A stretch of 28,075 nucleotides of DNA from RGEC01 sp044371405 (GCA_044371405.1 JBILTS010000015.1:1-28075), one strand, 5' to 3'. Numbered from the stretch's first letter, positions 7,526 to 15,328 are shown. Program-made: numbers and translations. Notes: generated by a model not told the origin, from the letters alone.

Positions 7526-8239
7526 TTAAATGTCGACATTGCCTTGCCATATCCATCTGCATCGACCATCGCATTTTTCGCTCCAAAACCTTCCGCAGAT
7601 TCTTGGATTATAAATTCCAACATCATAATCAGAGCAAAGCCAAACTCGTTTGCATTGCCTCAAACTACCCGACCAAACTGAACAACTATTGACGCCAATC
7701 GTAATGTCTGGTCCTGGAAATACACTAATGTAAGTATAATGACAATTGCATTCAGGCACTTCCAGTGTGTCTTTCAACATGTTGGATTGTGTAATGGCGT
7801 TGGAGTTGTTTTCTAATCCCGCTGTGCCGATGAACAAATCTTCGTTAAAGTGGAATGGCTGATTGAATAACAAATAAATCTGCCTGGGATTGAAAACCTC
7901 GGTGACGGTGGCTGTCCAGATTTCAAAAGCATCAGTACTGGCTGTTGTGGCAAAGAACTGCTCATTGAGTATTGCATCCAGCTCACTCATTTTTTCGAGT
8001 TGTTTTGGATTTAGGGTAAGATTGTCTTTGGCCCAGTGAAGGTGATTTTGCCAAATTGTTAATCTTTCCTTTGGAGTCATGGCCTTGTAGCACATGCGTT
8101 GCGCCTCCTCATTTTTAATGGCTTCCAGTTTCTGATTTAAGTCGGTGTTGCGTTGCACCTCCGACAAGTCTTTATTACAGGCCCAGATGCAGACCACGGC
8201 TGCGATGATGAGGCCAATTCGGGAGATTTTATTTTTCAT
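7526..8239 (-). CDS. Fulvocin C-related lipoprotein, copy B
   Basis: A 237-residue paralogue of the next gene. Signal region, lipid Cys21 and the helical part to residue 150 align without gaps with copy A, whereas the C-terminal 75 residues differ almost everywhere except the eight cysteines (164, 166, 186, 196, 202, 215, 223, 227). The spacings C-x5-C and C-x7-C-x3-C are identical in both, while the intervening loops vary in length. This is the pattern of a fixed delivery part with a diversified disulfide-stabilised end. It has an extra cysteine at residue 50. An exact -7 element lies 7 bases before the start, and a related sequence precedes copy A, so the duplication seems to have included the promoter. 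Family name as for copy A; function unproven. Confidence 0.75.
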   Translation of the reverse strand: MKNKISRIGLIIAAVVCIWACNKDLSEVQRNTDLNQKLEAIKNEEAQRMCYKAMTPKERLTIWQNHLHWAKDNLTLNPKQLEKMSELDAILNEQFFATTASTDAFEIWTATVTEVFNPRQIYLLFNQPFHFNEDLFIGTAGLENNSNAITQSNMLKDTLEVPECNCHYTYISVFPGPDITIGVNSCSVWSGSLRQCKRVWLCSDYDVGIYNPRICGRFWSEKCDGRCRWIWQGNVDI

Positions 8240-8246
8240 TTAAATA

Positions 8247-8254
8247 CAAATATA
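8247..8254 (-). promoter_or_regulatory. -7 promoter element of fulvocin C-related copy B
   Basis: TATATTTG on the minus strand is an exact TAnnTTTG match ending 7 bases before the start codon. No correctly spaced -33 TTG is evident. Confidence 0.5.
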
Positions 8255-8394
8255 TACGAAAAAAACCTACAAACTAACAATCGACCATTTTTTTTGTATT
8301 TACCAATGAAACTGTAAGCATTTGCGACTCAAAGATTATCGGTATTAATACATTGGGTAGATAATGAAAAAAATATGCCATGAGACTCTTTACC

Positions 8395-8402
8395 TATTTT
8401 TG
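8395..8402 (+). promoter_or_regulatory. -7 promoter element of the TonB-dependent receptor gene
   Basis: TATTTTTG matches TAnnTTTG exactly and ends 8 bases before the ATG at 8411. A well-placed -33 TTG was not seen. Confidence 0.5.
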
Positions 8403-8410
8403 CCCAACAA

Positions 8411-10390
8411 ATGATCAAAAAACTCTTATTGGGATTAATGGCCATTTGCAGTCTTGCTGCAACAGCCCAGGACACCCTGAACATAGACACCCTGCTGATT
8501 TTTGATGGCAGAACCCGCGGCACGCTAGGCCAAAATATATCCATCACCCGCATTGATGGCAAAATCCTTCAAAAGGCACCGGTGCAAAGTGTGGAAGACT
8601 ATCTTGACTACCTTCCATGGCTGGATTTACGCAGCCGCGGCAGTTTGGGAGTGCAAGGAGATTTGAGCATTCGTGGCGGCAATTACGAGCAAACCCTCAT
8701 CATGCTTGACGGTGTGCCCATGACCGACGCCCAGACCGGCCACCACAACCTGAATCTATTGCTGCCACCCGAAATGTATGGTAGCATGGAGATCAGTGCC
8801 AATGGCGCATCGCGGATTTATGGCCCCAAGGCCATGGCCGGAGCAGTTAATTTCACTACCCGGCTACCGGACAGAAACAGTGCGTTTGCCTCGGTATTTG
8901 GCGGTGAAAACGGTTTCCAAAGACTGGCAGCCGGTGCTTCCGGATATTACAAGGGCTGGGGTGCCGGTATTTCGGGACAAACCCTATCTCACAGCGGCTT
9001 TACCACCAATACCGATATGGAACAAAACAGCTTATTTGGGCAGGTTTACCGCAAAGACAAAGCAGGCAAAATTTGGATGAATGCGGGGATAGGCAACAAA
9101 CGCTTTGGTGCACAGAACTTTTACAGCAGCCGCTTTCCCGCCCAGCAGGAATACACCCAAACCCGCCTGATTACCGTGAACTGGGAATATTTTTGGGGTA
9201 AATGGCAGTGGGTGGGCAATTCCTACTACCGCTATAACCACGACCGTTTTGAGTTATTTAGGGAGGGTGATGGCTGGTATTCAAAACGAGATGGATTATT
9301 TATAAGAGGAGGTGATACAGCTATTTTATCCAGGCCTGCGGGTAAACCAATCAGTTACTACCGAATTCACAATTATCACCAAAGCATTGCCCGTGGCGGC
9401 ATGAACAATATTTCACGAAAATTTGGGGCGCATGCCGTGTCTATTGGACTGGAATACCGATCGGAATTTGTGCGCAGCAATGTGCTGGGTGAACCGGGCG
9501 ATACCCTGGAGGTACCCTTTGGTTCGGATGGAGCAAAATTTACTCGCAGTGCAAGGCGTGAAAATTGGAGTGTGTATCTGGAAGACAAGGTATCGTGGAA
9601 TAACTGGGTGTTGTCAGGGGGCGTTTTATTTAATAACAACTCAGCCTTTGGGAATGGCATTTTCCCGGGAATGGAAGTATCCAAAATATTGTGCAACATG
9701 CGTGTTTTTGCCTCTGCCAACAGGGCGTTCAGGTTGCCTACCTACACGGACTTGTATTACAACATAGGGGGTGCCAAAGGCAGTAAATTATTGAAACCGG
9801 AAGAAGCGGTTTCTTACGAACTGGGAACCCAAATAAGGCATAAAGAACATCGTTTTCGGCTGGCCACATTTGCCCGGGATGGCAAAAACCTGATAGACTG
9901 GGTGCGTTTCAACGGCAGCAATGTGGATTCAGCGGCCAACCTTACCCAGGTATTCTATTACGGTGCAGATGGTTACTGGGAATATATGCCCAAGAAGCCG
10001 CTGGCTGGGGTTTTACAGAATATTACAGCCGGCTTCTTTGTCATGAATGCCGATAAAAAAAGCGAAGGTTTTCAGAGTTTCTATGCGCTGGATTTTATTG
10101 GCCAAAAATACACCCTGCAGGCCGACTGGAAATTGCATAAAAACATCAATCTGAGTACCCTGGGATATTTGCAGAAAAGAATGGGTGGTTACAAGTCTCC
10201 CGGAAGCACAACCGAGACAGCGTATCCGCGTGCCGTAGCCATGGATGTGCGGCTTACGGCCACCATAAAGCAACTGAAGTTTTTTGCCGAAGCCACCAAC
10301 GTGTTTGACAGCCCCATGATGGATTTGGGTAATGTGCAGCTGCCGGGTAGGTGGTTAAAAGCAGGATTAACCCTAGCAGTGGGGCGGTAG
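8411..10390 (+). CDS. TonB-dependent outer-membrane receptor (BtuB/siderophore-like)
   Basis: A 659-residue outer-membrane transporter. A signal peptide (residues 1-20, ending ATAQ) leads straight into a plug domain at about 43-150, with GDLSIRGGNYEQTLIMLDG, the GHHNLNLLLPPE stretch, and RIYGPKAMAGAVNFTT closing the plug. The remaining 500 residues alternate aromatic-rich strands typical of a 22-stranded barrel. Unlike SusC-type proteins it has no carboxypeptidase-like N-terminal extension, and there is no SusD neighbour, so a small chelate such as a siderophore, cobalamin or metal complex is more likely than a glycan; this is inference. It ends in LAVGR rather than the usual terminal aromatic, which is slightly unusual. 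It appears monocistronic: pyrF starts 76 bases later with its own -7-like element. Confidence 0.9.
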   Translation: MIKKLLLGLMAICSLAATAQDTLNIDTLLIFDGRTRGTLGQNISITRIDGKILQKAPVQSVEDYLDYLPWLDLRSRGSLGVQGDLSIRGGNYEQTLIMLDGVPMTDAQTGHHNLNLLLPPEMYGSMEISANGASRIYGPKAMAGAVNFTTRLPDRNSAFASVFGGENGFQRLAAGASGYYKGWGAGISGQTLSHSGFTTNTDMEQNSLFGQVYRKDKAGKIWMNAGIGNKRFGAQNFYSSRFPAQQEYTQTRLITVNWEYFWGKWQWVGNSYYRYNHDRFELFREGDGWYSKRDGLFIRGGDTAILSRPAGKPISYYRIHNYHQSIARGGMNNISRKFGAHAVSIGLEYRSEFVRSNVLGEPGDTLEVPFGSDGAKFTRSARRENWSVYLEDKVSWNNWVLSGGVLFNNNSAFGNGIFPGMEVSKILCNMRVFASANRAFRLPTYTDLYYNIGGAKGSKLLKPEEAVSYELGTQIRHKEHRFRLATFARDGKNLIDWVRFNGSNVDSAANLTQVFYYGADGYWEYMPKKPLAGVLQNITAGFFVMNADKKSEGFQSFYALDFIGQKYTLQADWKLHKNINLSTLGYLQKRMGGYKSPGSTTETAYPRAVAMDVRLTATIKQLKFFAEATNVFDSPMMDLGNVQLPGRWLKAGLTLAVGR

Positions 10391-10466
10391 GTGTGCTGTT
10401 GCTCGCGCGCGACCGAAGACCTTGAAGGTTCCCAAACAGTTCGAAAATACTCCGTAACTTCGCATC

Positions 10467-11282
10467 GTGACCCGCGACGAACTGGTATACCAAATCTTTT
10501 CTAAACACAGCTACCTCTGCACCGGCCTGGATACGGAAATGGGAAAATTGCCATTACATCTGCCCAAAAACGGCGATGCCATGGTGGAATTTAACCGCCA
10601 AATTATCCATGCTACCTTGCCCTACAGCGTGGCATACAAAATCAATACGGCTTTTTACGAGCAATACGGAGCCCACGGCTGGGAATGGATGGAACAAACC
10701 CTGGATTATTTGCCCAACTCTGTCTTTCGCATTGCCGACGCCAAGCGCGGAGATATCGGCAATACCAGCACCATGTATGCCCGTGCGTTTTTTGAAACCC
10801 TGAATTTTGATGCTGTTACCGTAGCTCCTTACATGGGGGAAGACAGCCTGCGGCCATTTCTGGAATTCAAAGACAAATGGATTATTTGTCTGGCACTGAC
10901 CAGTAACCCCGGCCACGCTGATTTTCAAATGCACGAGTATGAGGGTAAAAAACTTTATGAACGCGTAATAGAAACGGTTTGTAAGTGGGGCAACCCCGAA
11001 AACCTGATGTTTGTGGTGGGTGCCACCCGCGCCGATTATGTGGCCCAAATCCGTAAAATCATCCCCGAGCATTTTCTCCTGGTACCCGGTGTGGGCGCGC
11101 AGGGTGGTAGTCTGGCTGATATCAGCCATGCGGGACTGAACCAAGATGCGGGTTTGCTGGTCAATAGTTCCCGTGGTATTTTGTACGCCTCTTCGGGTGA
11201 AGATTTTGCTGAAGCCGCTTCTGCCGAAGCCCAAAAGCTACAGTCAGAAATGGCGGAATATTTGAAAAAAATCAAGCTTTGA
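10467..11282 (+). CDS. pyrF: Orotidine 5'-phosphate decarboxylase
   Basis: A 271-residue enzyme of the longer (type 2) PyrF group, making UMP from OMP in the last step of de novo pyrimidine synthesis. The catalytic array is visible: Lys58 in VAYKINTAFYE and Asp91-Lys93-Asp96 in the signature DAKRGDIGNTS. Phosphate-binding residues follow in PGVGAQGG and in NSSRGILYAS near the C-terminus. The start is a GTG at 10467; MTRDEL is the usual beginning of the family, and no ATG lies near. A -7-like TAACTTCG (one deviation) ends 4 bases before this GTG. The next gene starts one base after the stop, and pyrF probably heads a five-gene run to galE, which ties UMP supply to UDP-sugar enzymes. Confidence 0.95.
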   Translation: MTRDELVYQIFSKHSYLCTGLDTEMGKLPLHLPKNGDAMVEFNRQIIHATLPYSVAYKINTAFYEQYGAHGWEWMEQTLDYLPNSVFRIADAKRGDIGNTSTMYARAFFETLNFDAVTVAPYMGEDSLRPFLEFKDKWIICLALTSNPGHADFQMHEYEGKKLYERVIETVCKWGNPENLMFVVGATRADYVAQIRKIIPEHFLLVPGVGAQGGSLADISHAGLNQDAGLLVNSSRGILYASSGEDFAEAASAEAQKLQSEMAEYLKKIKL

Positions 11283-11283
11283 T

Positions 11284-12225
11284 ATGGAAAACCGCATTAC
11301 CAGGCTTCTGGGCATAGAATTTCCCATCATACAGGGTGGGATGATTTGGTGCAGTGGCTGGGAACTGGCATCAGCCGTCAGCAATGCCGGCGGACTTGGC
11401 CTGATTGGCAGCGGTAGCATGTATCCAGATATTCTGAGGCACCACATCCGTCAATGCAAAGCCCATACCCATAAGCCATTCGGGGTGAATGTGCCATTGC
11501 TGTACCCCAATATTGAAGAGCACATGAACATCATTGCCGAGGAAGGCGTGAAAATCGTGTTTACCAGTGCGGGAAACCCCGCCACCTGGACCCCATGGCT
11601 GAAAGAGCGAGGCATCACGGTGGTGCACGTGGTAGCCAACACCAAATTTGCCAAAAAATGTGAAGCCGTAGGGGTGGATGCCATTGTGGCTGAAGGATTT
11701 GAAGCCGGAGGCCACAACGGACGAGAAGAAACCACCACGCTTTGCCTCATTCCCATGGTGCGCGAGGTTTGTAGTTTACCGCTGATTGCCGCAGGCGGAA
11801 TTAGCAGCGGAAAAGCCATGGCTGCCGCATTTTGCCTGGGTGCCGAATGTGTTCAGGTCGGAAGCCGTTTTGCGGCCAGCGAGGAAAGTTCCGCGCATGC
11901 CGGATTTAAACAGGCCATCATAGATGCGGGTGACGGTGATACGCAGTTAACACTCAAGGAGCTGACCCCAGTGCGGTTGCTCAAAAATAAGTTTTACAAC
12001 GATGTGATGGCGGCCTACAACAAAGATGCCTCCCCCGAGGAACTGGCTGCCCTGCTGGGCCGCGGAAGGGCCAAAAAAGGCATGTTTGAGGGCGATATGG
12101 ATGAGGGAGAACTAGAGATTGGGCAGGTGAGCGCTTTCATTCATCAGATTAAGCCGGCAGGCGACATTGTGCGGGAAATGATGGAGGAATACAGACAAAC
12201 CCGTGGTAATTTGCCTGCTTTGTAA
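11284..12225 (+). CDS. FMN-dependent nitronate monooxygenase / FabK-type enoyl-ACP reductase
   Basis: A 313-residue TIM-barrel flavoprotein. IEFPIIQGGM opens the barrel, EGFEAGGHNG (137-146) carries the conserved His144, AAGGISSG (169-176) and GSRF (193-196) bind the FMN phosphate. These features are shared by nitronate monooxygenases and by the FabK enoyl-ACP reductases, where the same histidine is essential. The length and the EGxEAGGHxG spacing fit FabK as well as class II nitronate monooxygenase, and I cannot separate the two by eye. It starts one base after pyrF and ends 24 bases before the Fe-S protein gene, consistent with one operon. It has no signal peptide, so it is cytosolic. Confidence 0.85.
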   Translation: MENRITRLLGIEFPIIQGGMIWCSGWELASAVSNAGGLGLIGSGSMYPDILRHHIRQCKAHTHKPFGVNVPLLYPNIEEHMNIIAEEGVKIVFTSAGNPATWTPWLKERGITVVHVVANTKFAKKCEAVGVDAIVAEGFEAGGHNGREETTTLCLIPMVREVCSLPLIAAGGISSGKAMAAAFCLGAECVQVGSRFAASEESSAHAGFKQAIIDAGDGDTQLTLKELTPVRLLKNKFYNDVMAAYNKDASPEELAALLGRGRAKKGMFEGDMDEGELEIGQVSAFIHQIKPAGDIVREMMEEYRQTRGNLPAL

Positions 12226-12249
12226 CCCATTTTCTGTATTTTCGCACAC

Positions 12250-13545
12250 ATGCAGTGGATTTCTCAAATCCTTTTTGCCCTTTGCCTGGGAGCCGGTATC
12301 TGGTTTTTCGCGGGCAGGGTGCGGTTTATACGCCGAAATATTTTTTTAGGCAAAGACATTGATTTGTCTGACAACCCGGCGGCACGTTGGAAACAGATGT
12401 TCTGGGTGGCCATGGGACAGAGCAAAATGGCAAAACGTCCTGTTGCTTTTATTTTTCACCTTTTTGTGTATCTGGGTTTTGTGCTCATCAACATAGAAGT
12501 GCTGGAAATATTGCTGGACGGACTTTTGGGCACCCACCGCCTGTTTTCCTTTATGGGCGGACTTTACAATGCGGCCATTGGCTTTTTTGAAATTCTCGCT
12601 TTGCTCGTTCTGGTGGCCTGTGTGGTTTTCCTGGCACGCCGTTTTGTGGTGAAACTGCCCCGGCTGAATGCCCCGGAACTCAAGGGCTGGCCGGTAAAGG
12701 ATGCTACTACCATTCTGATCGTGGAAATTGTGTTGATGGCAGCACTGCTGAAAATGAATGCGGCAGACCAGATTCTTCAGGCCCGTGGTGCCGAACATTA
12801 TACCCAGGCAGGCAGTTTTCCGGTGAGCCAGTATTTGGTTCCTCTGATGGATGGCTTCAGCACCGAGTTTCTTGTTATGGCTGAGCGCGGCGCCTGGTGG
12901 TTTCACTTTATCGGTATTATTTTGTTTTTGAACTACGTGCCTTACAGCAAGCATTGGCATATCATCATGAGTTTTCCCAATGTGTATTACACCCCACTTA
13001 AACCAAAAGGTGAATTTTCCAATATGGAAAGCGTTACCACCGAGGTAAAACTGATGATGGATCCATCTGCCACCCCGCCCGAGGGTTATGAGCCCCCCGC
13101 CGGTTTTGGTGCCCGGGATGTGCAGGATTTAACCTGGAAAAACCTGATGGATGCCTACACATGCACAGAATGTGGCCGCTGCAGCAGTGTGTGTCCGGCC
13201 AACCTGACCGGTAAAAAACTCAGTCCGCGCAAAATCATGATGGATACCCGCGACCGCCTGGAAGAGGTGGGCCGCAACCTGGATGCAGGCACTACGGACG
13301 ATAAGGATCTGCACAGCTATATATCTGCCGAAGAACTATGGGCCTGTACCACCTGCAACGCCTGTGCAGAGGCCTGTCCTGTAAATATCAATCCGGTGGA
13401 TATTATTGTGCAGATGCGTCAGTATCAGGTGATGGAAAAGAGTGCCGCACCTGCGGAGCTTAACAATATGTTTACCAACCTGGAAAACAACGGCGCTCCC
13501 TGGCAGATGAGCCAGATGGATAAGGCCAACTGGACCCACAGCTGA
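12250..13545 (+). CDS. Membrane-anchored 4Fe-4S protein, HdrC-like electron carrier
   Basis: A 431-residue protein with about five hydrophobic segments in the first 240 residues, several containing histidines (for example FIFHLFVYLGF and WWFHFIGIILF) that could hold heme as in NarI-type cytochromes. Two 4Fe-4S motifs follow: C305-x2-C308-x2-C311-x3-C315P and C366-x2-C369-x2-C372-x3-C376P. This matches the membrane-bound HdrC-like proteins widespread in Bacteroidota, thought to move electrons between quinone and a cytosolic CCG-domain (HdrB-like) partner. That partner usually follows directly; here the next gene is a sugar acetyltransferase overlapping the stop by one base. A -7-like TATTTTCG ends 5 bases before the start, so there may be an internal promoter. 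The electron donor is unknown. Confidence 0.82.
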   Translation: MQWISQILFALCLGAGIWFFAGRVRFIRRNIFLGKDIDLSDNPAARWKQMFWVAMGQSKMAKRPVAFIFHLFVYLGFVLINIEVLEILLDGLLGTHRLFSFMGGLYNAAIGFFEILALLVLVACVVFLARRFVVKLPRLNAPELKGWPVKDATTILIVEIVLMAALLKMNAADQILQARGAEHYTQAGSFPVSQYLVPLMDGFSTEFLVMAERGAWWFHFIGIILFLNYVPYSKHWHIIMSFPNVYYTPLKPKGEFSNMESVTTEVKLMMDPSATPPEGYEPPAGFGARDVQDLTWKNLMDAYTCTECGRCSSVCPANLTGKKLSPRKIMMDTRDRLEEVGRNLDAGTTDDKDLHSYISAEELWACTTCNACAEACPVNINPVDIIVQMRQYQVMEKSAAPAELNNMFTNLENNGAPWQMSQMDKANWTHS

Positions 13546-14123
13546 TGGAAAACTACACCGCACATCCCACTGCTGTTATTGATGACGGCTGCCAAATTGG
13601 CAAAGGCACCCGCATATGGCATTTTTCGCATATCATGCCGGGCTGTGTGATTGGTGAGAACTGCAATATTGGTCAGAATGTGGTGATCAGTCCTGAAGTA
13701 GTGCTGGGCAATAATGTGAAGGTTCAGAACAACGTGAGCATCTATACCGGGGTTACCTGCGATGATGACGTTTTTCTGGGTCCCAGCTGTGTGTTTACCA
13801 ATGTGATTAATCCAAGAAGTGCTATCAATCGCCGTGGGCAGTATGCCAAAACCCACGTGGGCAAGGGAGCCAGCATTGGCGCCAACGCTACCATCGTATG
13901 CGGCCACGATATTGGCAAATTTGCCTTTATCGGTGCGGGTGCGGTGGTGACCAAAAACGTACCCGATTATGCGCTGCTGGTGGGCAATCCGGCCCGGCAA
14001 ACCGGCTGGATGAGTGAATACGGCCACAAACTGACTTTTGATGCAAATGGCCATGCGGTTTGTCCGGAAAGTGGTCAGAACTATGCATTAACTAACGGCA
14101 ACGTAACCCGCAACGATTTATGA
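13545..14123 (+). CDS. UDP-sugar N-acetyltransferase, WlbB/WbpD type (left-handed beta helix)
   Basis: A 192-residue hexapeptide-repeat acyltransferase. Repeats run from about residue 8 to 155 (CQIGKGTRIWH, CNIGQNVVIS, VKVQNNVSIY), with FTNVINPRSAINRR near residue 85 and NPARQTGWMSEYG near residue 150. Those last motifs are characteristic of WlbB/WbpD, which acetylate the 3-amino group of UDP-2-acetamido-3-amino-2,3-dideoxy-glucuronate on the way to diacetamido-uronic acids of O-antigens and capsules. The start codon overlaps the preceding stop (TGATG) and the end overlaps galE by 4 bases, so translation is coupled. A matching aminotransferase (WbpE/WlbC type) lies at the right edge, 13 kb away. 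The exact substrate is inferred from motifs; other amino-sugar acetyltransferases are possible. Confidence 0.85.
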   Translation: MENYTAHPTAVIDDGCQIGKGTRIWHFSHIMPGCVIGENCNIGQNVVISPEVVLGNNVKVQNNVSIYTGVTCDDDVFLGPSCVFTNVINPRSAINRRGQYAKTHVGKGASIGANATIVCGHDIGKFAFIGAGAVVTKNVPDYALLVGNPARQTGWMSEYGHKLTFDANGHAVCPESGQNYALTNGNVTRNDL

Positions 14124-15124
14124 GGAATATACTGGTAACCGGAGGATTGGGATTTATTGGTTCGCACACTGTGGTGAGCCTGCATGAGGCCGGCTACAAT
14201 CCCATTATACTGGATAACCTAAGCAATACCCGCGAGGATGTGCTGGACGGGCTGCAACAGCTCATGGGAAAGCGGCCTGTATTTTTCCAGGGTGATGTAA
14301 ACGATGCCGGGATTTATGATAAAATCGTATCTGAAACCGGTGAAATCGCCGCGGTTATTCATTTTGCTGCGTTTAAGGCGGTGGGTGATAGTGTGGAGCA
14401 GCCCTTGAAATATTACCACAACAATGTGCAGGGTCTGATTACATTGCTTACTGCCATGAAAAAACTGGGCATTAACAACATCGTATTCAGCAGCAGCTGC
14501 ACAGTTTATGGAGAGCCGGACCAAGTGCCTGTGCATGAAGAATCTCCAATTAAACCTGCGGCATCGCCTTATGGGGCTACCAAGCAGATGGGAGAAACTA
14601 TTTTGCGCGATTGCAGCTGGCTGCATACGCAGTGTCTTCGTTATTTCAATCCCATCGGGGCTCATCCCACGGGTTTAATTGGAGAATTACCGCTGGGCGT
14701 GCCGAGCAATTTGATACCTTACCTCACACAGTCTGTAGCTGGATTGAGGCCAGCGCTGACCGTGCATGGTGGCGATTATGCCACGCCTGATGGAACCTGC
14801 ATCAGGGATTACATCCACGTGTGTGATCTGGCTGATGCCCATGTGGCAGCGCTGAACAGGCTTTTGGGTAAGAAACAAACCTCTACATTTGAGGTGTTTA
14901 ATATAGGCACCGGTGACGGAAGCTCTGTTTTACAAGTGCTGAATGCCTTTGAAGCGGCAACCGGCAAAAGAGCCGATTATCAGATTGGGCCGCGCAGACC
15001 GGGTGACGTGGTGGCTGTTTGGGCCGATGCCTCGCGGGCTGAAACTACACTGGGCTGGAAAGCCAAAAGGGGCCTGACCGAAATGCTGCGCGATGCCTGG
15101 AACTGGCAGAAAAAGCAGTCGTGA
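14120..15124 (+). CDS. galE: UDP-glucose 4-epimerase
   Basis: A 334-residue short-chain dehydrogenase/reductase family enzyme that interconverts UDP-glucose and UDP-galactose. The NAD loop TGGLGFIGS is at residues 7-15. The catalytic Ser126 lies in SSSCTVYG, and Tyr151 with Lys155 in YGATK, at positions that match E. coli GalE (Ser124, Tyr149, Lys153) with a shift of two. RYFNPIGAHPTGLIGE and GTCIRDYIHVCDLADAH are typical GalE segments, and total length is normal. The start overlaps the acetyltransferase gene by 4 bases (ATGA). It is the last gene of the pyrF-led run. Specificity for N-acetylated sugars cannot be excluded. Confidence 0.95.
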   Translation: MRNILVTGGLGFIGSHTVVSLHEAGYNPIILDNLSNTREDVLDGLQQLMGKRPVFFQGDVNDAGIYDKIVSETGEIAAVIHFAAFKAVGDSVEQPLKYYHNNVQGLITLLTAMKKLGINNIVFSSSCTVYGEPDQVPVHEESPIKPAASPYGATKQMGETILRDCSWLHTQCLRYFNPIGAHPTGLIGELPLGVPSNLIPYLTQSVAGLRPALTVHGGDYATPDGTCIRDYIHVCDLADAHVAALNRLLGKKQTSTFEVFNIGTGDGSSVLQVLNAFEAATGKRADYQIGPRRPGDVVAVWADASRAETTLGWKAKRGLTEMLRDAWNWQKKQS

Positions 15125-15166
15125 GCGTCCATTTTTCAGGATTCGGGTTAACGTTTCTACCTGTCC

Positions 15167-15303
15167 TTTTCAACACTATCCACATTGGGTTCGTTTTTCA
15201 ATATGTGGACAATGGCCTGTATTCAATGCCTTTCAGCGTTTTAGACCCTATGGCAGAGATGTTTTTTGTGAATTAAAAAACTTTTTCCACATTTTTATCA
15301 ACA
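15167..15303. other. Cluster of DnaA-box-like 9-mers (candidate oriC or DnaA-binding locus)
   Basis: Measured against TTATCCACA, four sites differ at one position: CTATCCACA (15176-15184), TTGTCCACA on the minus strand (15204-15212), TTTTCCACA (15283-15291) and TTATCAACA (15295-15303). A fifth, TTTTCAACA (15167-15175), differs at two and directly abuts the first. Between the groups lies an A/T-rich run (15260-15287). The 213-base gap 15125-15337 has no gene that I can support. The dnaA gene is not in view, and genes on both sides point the same way, so origin function is a hypothesis. Confidence 0.4.
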
Positions 15304-15309
15304 GAAAAC

Positions 15310-15323
15310 ATACCGGTTGGTAT
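15310..15323. promoter_or_regulatory. Palindromic TetR-type operator
   Basis: ATACC-GGTT-GGTAT is an exact inverted repeat overlapping the first bases of the -7 element of the adjacent TetR gene. Size, symmetry and position are those of an autorepression site for a TetR dimer. Confidence 0.6.
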
Positions 15324-15328
15324 ATTTG
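15321..15328 (+). promoter_or_regulatory. -7 promoter element of the TetR gene
   Basis: TATATTTG is an exact TAnnTTTG match ending 9 bases before the ATG at 15338, and it is overlapped by the palindromic operator. Confidence 0.55.

Noticed and set aside
10403..10412. Palindrome TCGCGCGCGA and nearby ACCTT-G-AAGGT between the TonB receptor gene and pyrF
   Set aside because: Short self-complementary words without a T-run or a known site; they may be part of a dispersed repeat but nothing here shows it.
10554..11234. Long open frame antisense to pyrF (226 codons)
   Set aside because: It lies wholly within pyrF on the other strand, has no recognisable domain or start context, and arises from the codon pattern of pyrF.
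12346..12960. 204-codon frame antisense to the membrane Fe-S protein gene
   Set aside because: The composition (many His, Gln, Lys) is that of an antisense translation of membrane segments; no family likeness.
13425..14054. 209-codon frame antisense to the acetyltransferase gene
   Set aside because: It is the mirror of hexapeptide-repeat codons, which stay open on the opposite strand; no support for expression.
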